Origin: Dermacentor variabilis
Lineage: Eukaryota; Arthropoda; Arachnida; Ixodida; Ixodidae
DNA: 64,000 nt
Assembly (NCBI RefSeq): GCF_050947875.1
Contig: NC_134569.1
Location: 18,761,631 to 18,825,630, forward strand
Direction: 5' to 3'
A program made the position numbers and the translations under genes. The notes beneath the pieces are model-generated. The model was not told the origin of the DNA. It did no database searches and saw nothing but the letters and a program-made list of their open reading frames with translations. Shown here piece by piece: positions 47,801-56,800 of the stretch. The first letter of the stretch is position 1; the number at the start of each line of letters is the position of its first letter.

Positions 47801-50800
47801 TAATGCACTCACCAGCCAGAAACAATTGCATGAGCCATGTTTGGCTTTGTTGTCCTTGGTTTATTTTTGTCCTCTTGGTAAAGCTCAAGCAACAGCTCCA
47901 CAAGTTTAATTTGAAAATCCATATGCTTCACTTTGCCATCAGATTTCTTCTAGAGGCAAAATTCTTTGAAAATTACCATGTCAAGCAGGTGCTATAATAT
48001 TTTCCAGGACTAGATCTTCTGGCCATTGCAGAGTGACAGTTAGTAGTACGACATATTTTCATTGCACTAGTCAATGCCTCCCATGGAGTTATTGTGATCA
48101 AGAGCTTTGTTTCTTGAATTTATGACACCTCTCATGATTGCTGAGTGAACTGTGCTAAGGAATGTAACTAACTTCTTATGCTTCAATTACATAGCACATA
48201 TTTGCATATATTTGGCATCAAAATTCTGTAACATTACCTTGCTTCAGCTTCAGACTTGTGAACACTTGCATATACTATAGTGTGTACGTCGTGGACGTGC
48301 TGTTCCAAATAAATCACTTTTTCATTGAATGAACATCGGTCTCCTTACTATAAAGCTAGGCATAGTGTTTTCAATAACAGGGAGTTGAACAATAAATGGA
48401 TTTTCACTGCTCATTTTTGCTGAACTGAAATGTGTGTCACCACTTTGTAGCTGAACCGGAGAAAACAATGGAATGATTCCAAACTGGTTCAGTCAGCGGC
48501 TCATACTAGCTCATAACAAAACAAAGAAACAGTTCTGGCCAAATCTGTTATCAATTCAGTTAAGTTCAGAGCAGAGCAATGTGAACGTTTCCAAATTGGT
48601 TTGGTTGGCAGTTCAGTTGCATTGGTCTTGGGCAACTTCTGGTTTTGCCTGCTGACACTGCCCACTAAATTGAGCATTCCATTGGCCATTGCGAAAATAC
48701 CAAGCCTTGTGCTTCTAAGCATCTTACTTTCTTCAAAATAAAGCTGAAGAACTATGTTCTAAAGGCATGCTGTGACGTTTGCTCCCGTGCATAAAAGATG
48801 TTTCATTTCTTGTTTCACCATTAGGGTTTTTCCAGGTCCACTTTCTGTTGCTACGCTTTCCGAAGAAGGTGTTCATTATTCGCAGCTTATTTCTTTCCGC
48901 GAATCCTACCAGCATCTCTCCTTTAGCGTTTCTAGAATTGACACCATAGTTGCATATTGCTTGTTCACCAGCCTGCTTTTTCCCCACTTTTGCATTGAAG
49001 TTGCCCATTACTACAGTATACTGAGTTTGCACTTTTTTCGTGGCTAATTTCACATCTTTATAAAACCGATCTACTTCATCATCATCAAACTGGAGGTTGC
49101 AGCGTAGGCTTGCACCACCTTTAATCTATACCTCTGAATAAGTTTTATTACGACTACTGCTACCCTCTCATTAATGTTGTAGAATTTGGCTATGTTTCCC
49201 GCTATGTTCTTATGTATTAGGAATCCTACCCCGTATTGCTTCTTATCTGGGAGTCCTCTATAGCAGAGTATCTGGCCGTTAGTTGGCACTGTATAAGTCT
49301 CACCAGTTCTTCTAACCTCACTAAGGCCAATGATATCCCAAACAATGCCTGATAGTTCCTCAAAGAGTCCTGCTAAGCCACCGTCACTTGAGAGAGTTCG
49401 GGTGTTAAAGGTTGCCAGGGTCAGTTTCCATTGGCAGCCTGTCCAGTTCCAGAGAAAACAGGTCTGACAGCCGCCTTGGCCAGTTGCTCCACAACGGCAG
49501 GCCATGAGGGCCATGGGTTAATTGTAGGAATCGTGAGTGAGGTAGTGGCCAAATACTGCACCAGGGAGGCCAATTCCTGTTCTGGTGAGGGAGTGTCCTT
49601 GTTGAAGCTTCATGGGCCTTTCTAATTAGATTAGTATAGTCCCACTGGTTTGCGGCGTTTTTGCCGGTGTCAGGCGTCAATGCAAGCCTGGAGATGTATA
49701 GTACTGGAGGATGTGAATTCGATATTACCACCTACAGATTAATAAAAAAAAGAGAGAGAGAGAAAAAAGAAAACTCGAGGATTCGAACTTCCGACTAGGA
49801 CAACCGGCATACAAGCCAGCTCAGTCAGATAACCCTGCAGGCTGTGAGGCTGCCTTGCGGCAGAGAATTTCAGCCCAGAGGATCTTACATGCCTAAAAAC
49901 TCCCTTGCTGATTGCGATAGGTAGCACAATATAAAATTATTTCTAAACGGTTCTGACCTAGTAGTTCAGGAACCTCGCGTACACAGGTGACCGTGAACAC
50001 AGCCAGGTATACAAGAGGTTTCGACGACCTCAAACAGCACTTAAAACGAGTAGGGGGAAAAATAATGGTGGAACTTGTCGTTTCTCTCACCGAGAAGCCA
50101 ACGAGACACAGGGTACATCCATCTTGTGCTGCGTCGAAGGCCGAGCCGCCGAAAGCGCAGAGGCTGCTCTGCCATGTACATATACCTAATTATATACGGA
50201 AACTTTCGCTCACAAACAAATCCAAAGATTCTGACACCGGATTTTCTGCGACATGGGGCCCTTAACGATACTCACGTTTGAAATAGATTTCATACTTTCT
50301 ATCGATCCCAGCATAGTGCAGTATGTTGAACTCTTAGGTAGGGTAAGGTGCAGTGATCATAGGTTAGTGAGGCCTAGGCTTCACTTCAATTTGAAGAGAG
50401 AAAGAGTAAAATTGGTCAAGAAAAAACTGGCCAACCTAGACGCAGTAAGAGTAAAAGCAGACCAATTCAGGCTGGTACTTGCAAACAAATATGCAGCCTT
50501 AAAACAGCGAGATGAAGATGACACAGAGGTAGTGAACGAAAGCGTAACTAGGCTGGCTTCGGAAGCAGCACTTGAAGTGGGAAGTAACGCACCGAGGCAA
50601 TCAATAGGTAAGCTCTCCCAAGCAACGAAGGACCTAATAAAGAGACGACAAAGAATGAAAGTGTCCAAGTCAAGAGATCAGGTAGAATTTGCAGAACTGT
50701 CAAAACTGATCAAGGCGAAAGTAAGGGATATTTGAAATTATAATGTAAGAAAGGCTGGGGAAGCAGTAAAAAATGGATGCAACATGAAATCAGTGAGAAG

Positions 50801-53800
50801 GGTAATATCATCAGCAATTTAGAAGCTATAGTAAAAGCAGCGGAAGAATTCTATACTGACCTGTACCATACCCATAGCAGCAGGATACCGCCATTGGAAA
50901 TAGTAATGAACAGGTTACAGAGGCTCCTTCTATAACTAGCGAAGAAGTTAGAAGGTCCTCGCAAGACATGAAACGGGAAAAAGCAGCAGGAGTAGATGGG
51001 CTACCAGTCGATTTAATCAAAGATGGAGGAGACATAATGCTTGAAAAACTAGCGGCCCTTTATACGAAGTGTCTATCGACTTCAAGGGTCCCAGAGAACT
51101 GGAAGAATGCCAACATTATACTAATCCACAAAAAGGGAGACGTTAAATAATTGAAAAATTATAGGCTCGTTTGTTTACTTCCGGTATTGTATACAATATT
51201 CACCAAGATATTGGAGAAAGATATTGAAGTATTGGAAATATTCACCAAGAATAGCATTGGAGAGACACAGTCTCTCCAATGCTATTCACTGCATGCTTGG
51301 AAGAAGTATTCAAGCTATTAAATTGGGACAGCTTAGGAGTAAGGATCAGCGGCAGATATCTCAGCAACCTTCGTTTTGCAGATGATATTGTCCTGTTCAG
51401 CAACACTGGGGATGAGTTACAACAAATGATTGAGGACCTTAACAGAGAAAGTGTAAGAGTGGGGTTGAAGATTATTATGCAGGAGACAAAGATAATGATA
51501 AATAGCAGGGCAAAGGAACAAGAGTTCAAGATCGCCAGTCGGCCTCTAGAGTCTGTGAAGGAATACGTTTACCTAGGTCAATTACTCATAGGGGATCCTG
51601 ATCATGAGAAGGAAATTTACAGAAGAATAAAAATGGGTTAGAACGCATATGGCAGACATTGGCAGATCCTGACTGGAAGCTTGCCATTATGTATCACTAA
51701 AAAGAAAGGTGTAGAGTCAGTGCATTCTACCGGTGCTACATATGGGGCAGAAACTTGGAGACTGACAAAGAACCTTGAGAACAAGTTAAGGACTGCACAA
51801 AGAGCGATAAAATGAAGGATGATAGGCATAACGTTAAGAGACAGGAAGAGAGCGGTGTAGATCAGAGAGCAAATGGGGATAGCCAATATTCTAATTAACA
51901 TGAAGAGAAAGAAATGGAGCTGGGCAGGTCATGTTATGCATATGTTAGATAGCCGGTGGACCATTAGGGTAACAGAATGGGTGCCCAGAGAAGGGAAGCG
52001 CAATAGAGGACGGCAGAAGTAGGGGGATGAAATGAAGAAATTCGCAGGTGCAACTTGGAATCTGTTGGCACAGGACAGGGGTAATTGGAGATAGCAGGGA
52101 GAGGCCTTCGTCCTGCAGTGGACTTAATATAGGGTGATGATGTAAAAGATGTTCGGTCACTGGGCTTTGTGCGACATCTGGATTCTAAAAAGCTCTATCG
52201 CACACTGCTCAAATCTTATTTATTAGTCATTTGTAGGACCCAAGCTTTACATAGTGGTTAATTGAACGTTAAACAAAAGAAAATGAAGTTTCTCTACACT
52301 ACCTTGTGGGAAAAGTAGCATCAGTTCACCCACAGATTTTTAGTGTACTGACTAGGACGTGGAACATGAGAAGGAAATATTCAGATTAATAAAGATTGTT
52401 TGAAGTGCATACGATACGAAGCCATCGGCAACAAAAGGATGTAAGACATGCACAGGTGCTGGTTATGTTTTATGTCTTTCCTCTGTCCATGTATTTTGCA
52501 CTGCTTTATCATGCTTAGTGAGCTGGCGACATTTGCCAGAAAGTTGACTTTGTATATCAGTGCTTGTGCGAGTTGTAATGCTTAAGACCTCTGTTTGTGC
52601 AGGTGTCTGTGGCAGTGAAAAAACTGCGGGAGGTGTCAGCCAGTGAAGGCTTTGCACGCGAGGCTGAGCTCATGGTGGACTTGCGGCACCCATGCATTGT
52701 GCGACTGTTAGCCATCTGCCTGGGACCGCCGCTCATGATGGTACTCTGATGGCTTCAAGTGGATATAAGTTCCAAGTGGACATAAGAAATATGGTGCTGC
52801 ATTTGCGGCATCACATTTAATGCATAACGCAGGCCTCAGGCATCTTCGCTGCATAACCTTGGCGAGTGGCCTTGGTGCGCTTACATTCTTTGAACTCAGA
52901 TAGGGTGAGAAGCTTCTTGGAGCGAGGCATTTTTGTGAAAAACAGGCCCATATAGTGATGTGGAGACTACGCAGTTCCTAAGGTGCGCTTAAACGAGAAG
53001 GAACGAGCCTCTCTTTATAAATAGAGTCCTGATGTCACTTACGCACGCCTAGGGCGTTTAGCATCAACTGTCACATAGATTGCTAGATGCCTGAGGTTAA
53101 CGCCCAGGTGGAAGAACCTGGGTGTGCTTTTCTGGGAAGCTCAGAGCAGACACGTCAAGCAATAAGTAATTGCACACTTTGGCACTATCTAGGCATTTGA
53201 TAACTCGAGCTGCTTCACAAAAACAGTCAGACAGGTTGCAGGAAAGACAGGGCTATGCTTGACAAAAGTTTTTCATATTAGAGGGACACTAAAGGCAAAT
53301 ACTAAGTTGATGTGGACTGTTTATCATTCCAGAAGCTTCGTAACACCTGTTTTATGCTAAGAAAAGACTAGTTCGCGAGAAAATTGCATCTGAGGGGTCT
53401 GAAAACATTATCACAATTCAAATCTCCCGCCACCCAACCGGCGAATGGTGACATCAGTGAGTAAGCGGCGCCTGACAGACGACAGTACGGTTTTTTACAC
53501 AAAACGCAAACACTCAGTCATGGAGAAAGCAAGCTAAGACAGAGCGGTGGATTTGCTGCTTTGCCACTTGACCAAAAGCAGCTGCACAGCTGCTTTTGGT
53601 CAAGTGGCCTGGGTCGTTTGGACATTCCGCGACATCACATGGAAGTGGAGCTCTCTGCTACTTGCAGTTTGTGTGAATTCCGCAAGCCAGCAGAACCAGC
53701 GCAGCACTATGCGATAACTAAACTACTGAAACATGAAAGTGCAGGTGGCGCACAGTCGAGCGAAAACGAAACCGTTCGACCGCCCGCATCATTGTCAAGA

Positions 53801-56800
53801 GTAATGTCAATGAGTTCTTTTTGTAAAAATGAAATATAACTCAACAAGTAGCATTTTCTTTCATCTTATAATGCAATACAATGAAGTTTTTATAACGAGT
53901 GCTTGAGTGCTAGTGACAGAGTTTAAATGAAGAGTGCCTTCGTCACCGGTCAAGTTAGTGAATGTCTTTGGGGAGTCTCTAATCGTGTCCTGCATTTACC
54001 TCAATTTCTCGAATACTAAGGCTCTATTCCCAATGATATTGATGCCTTAGAGATTCTCGAGCACTAATCAATCACTTTAGCTTGACTTAATATTTGCCTT
54101 TTGTGTCCCTTTAAAACCGCATTTCTACCTGAGTCTCGTGGTTCTACAACCATGGAATGACTCCAAGCTAGCTGGTAACCTTGCATGTAAACAGCTTACT
54201 AATGTTAAAATTTTGACTTTTAAACAAGTAACTGGTTGAACACACACTTTCCTCTAACTTCAAGAATAGCCATGACATGTAAATGTGCTGCATGACCATG
54301 ACATGTAAATGTGCTGCATGATGCATTTTGGTGCGCACATTTCTGCAGCTACACCAAAATTGCATCTTTCTTCCATTTATCATTCTTTGAAATTTACTAT
54401 ACCATCTGCTGTGTCACATACAGAAAAGCTGGGCTGGCACATAGTCAGGCATTCATTTGCCTTTTTGACGGTCCTCGAGGCAACATTTTCCTGAATAAAT
54501 CAATTCAATACACAGAATTTTTTTGTCTCAAGTTGGATATGTGTGTGTGCAGGTGCAAGAGCTTCTGCCGTTAGGCTCCCTCTTGGGCTACCTGCAGGAA
54601 CGTTGTGGAGCCGTGTCCATGGAGGAGGACGTGCCACGATGGGCACACCAGGTGGCATGTGGCATGGCCTACCTGCAGGCTCGCCGCTTTGTGCACCGAG
54701 ACCTGGCTGCCCGCAACCTGTTGCTTGCCTCCCGTATGCAGGTGAGCCCAGGTCATAAACGGTTACTTCAAGGACACCTTTCCCAATTGTTGTGACCTTT
54801 CACACAGACGTTTCCAAATGTCTGTGTGAAATCTGCAAAGCTTTTCTGAGCAAAATGTTACTTGGGCATAGGAGAGAGAGAGGCTCTTTAATGAAAGCTG
54901 GAGAGCCCAGCATGCTACTCCAGGTCAATGCGATGATAAATGAAATGATACATACAGGACGTACAGAACTTAATACACATGTAACACAACATGCAATATT
55001 AATGTTCACTCGAACATCATTGTAATGAAGCTGAAGGGAGAGCTGGAATTACTTGGTTATATCCGTTACTTCGTTATATCTATTATTGCCATTTACTGGA
55101 TTATATGCCCAATGGGGCGCACCAATTGTAAACATGGAAAAAAGATGGCTTTGTGGCCTGTGGAACCGTTACACGGCCATGCATGTGATGAAATTTGAAT
55201 GAAACAACAAAAGAATCTTCGGCGTCGCCCGACTTAGCACCTGACGTGACAGCCTTTTGGTCACTGCCTTCTGTTCCATAGTGATGGTCTTTTGCGTCCG
55301 CTTTCCACTTTGCTTGTCGCAGTCGAGCAGCATGTGGCACTCGACACAGAGCTCCGCTGTGTAATGAAGGAGGCAAGTGAACTTTGCTACGCCAGTTTGG
55401 CTTGGCCGGCTCGTGGCCTCCAGGACTGCACTGGCATCAATGCAATCTTGGAGGCCATGTCCAGCTTCTAGCTTGCATGGCACGCCGCAGGGAGATGGAG
55501 AAGTGAATGCACAGCCTGGGCGTGATCCCCAAGATTGCGCCGGGGATGTCTCTGAGGACAGGCCCAGCTGTGGTTGCCTGCATGACATACCATAGGGAAA
55601 GAGAAAAGTGAATGTGCTAATATTTGAGACTGCCACACATAGGTTCGCGGCATGGTGTGATAAGTGCAGGCTTGCACGTGAACCCCAACATTGCGTCACC
55701 AAGGTATCGGAGGCTACGCCCAGCTGTGCCTGTCTGCGTGGCGCATCACACAGAACTGAACGAACTAATGTTTTGCACCTGCATGGCATAGCCATGCAGG
55801 CAGTGCACAGTGCTGTCTCACCGAGCATAGCCATGGCAGCGACAAAGACCAGTGTTGCTTGGCAATGTATTCGACACGGGAGTTTTGAACTGCTGTGGCA
55901 AATGAGTGCCAGACCCCATGGAAAGCGATGTACTCTGCGTGCAATGGTCTGGCATTTTTTGGTTACGGACACTAATCTAGTTCATCTGGGACAATTTCAC
56001 TTTGTTAAAATCACCACCAATCCACTCCTGTGAAGATGGTTAGTCAGCGAAGATGCAGATATGTTGCACCTATTGTAGGGCAACTTGTCAAACACCGATC
56101 CCATGATGTCTGCCCATTACACAAATTGCTTTAAAGTGATATATGACACAAACACATGCTTCAATGCAGTTTACAAGCCTTTATTTTATTTATCACTTTG
56201 AAATTACTGCTGTAACTGCTTTGTAGTCGCTGTGATACACACTGATGTTTTCCGTGTGTGTTTGAGAAACGTTTGTGGCTAAAGTTAAATTTATGCATGA
56301 CCTGTGTACGGTAGTTGGTTGATTCAGATTGTTGAAGTAACTTTAGGCCAAACTCTACCACGAAGTGGGTGAACCACTGCTTTATTTTCAGTTTTGAGAT
56401 GTCTGCATTAGTCTTTGACAACGACCACCAGCAAGGGATCAGCAGCAATGTACATTGATCATCACGGAAGTGGACCAATAATGTGGTTCGATGGCTTTGT
56501 GTGCGTGCGTGCGTGCGTGCGTGCGCGCGCGCGCGCGCGTGTGCGTGCGTGCGTGCGTGCGTGTGCATTTGCGTGCACATTTTGTATGGAAACGAAAGCT
56601 GTGCTGTACGTGCGCATCATACCTCTGCGTTATGGGGGTATGAGCCATTGCTCCGGACCCTGCACTGCTGCCGGGATCGGCCCACCTGGCAAAGCTTCTG
56701 GGATCTTAGCCACAGGCAGCTTCGTAGTAAAATGAGGTTTTAAATACATGGATTTCTATGCGTATTTCGAGAAGAATTCCACTTACTTTGTTGTAGCTAT

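Noticed and set aside
49780..49870. Possible tRNA gene on the minus strand
   Set aside because: A- and B-box words are present, but I could not pair an acceptor stem or see a clean anticodon arm; a SINE head fits better.
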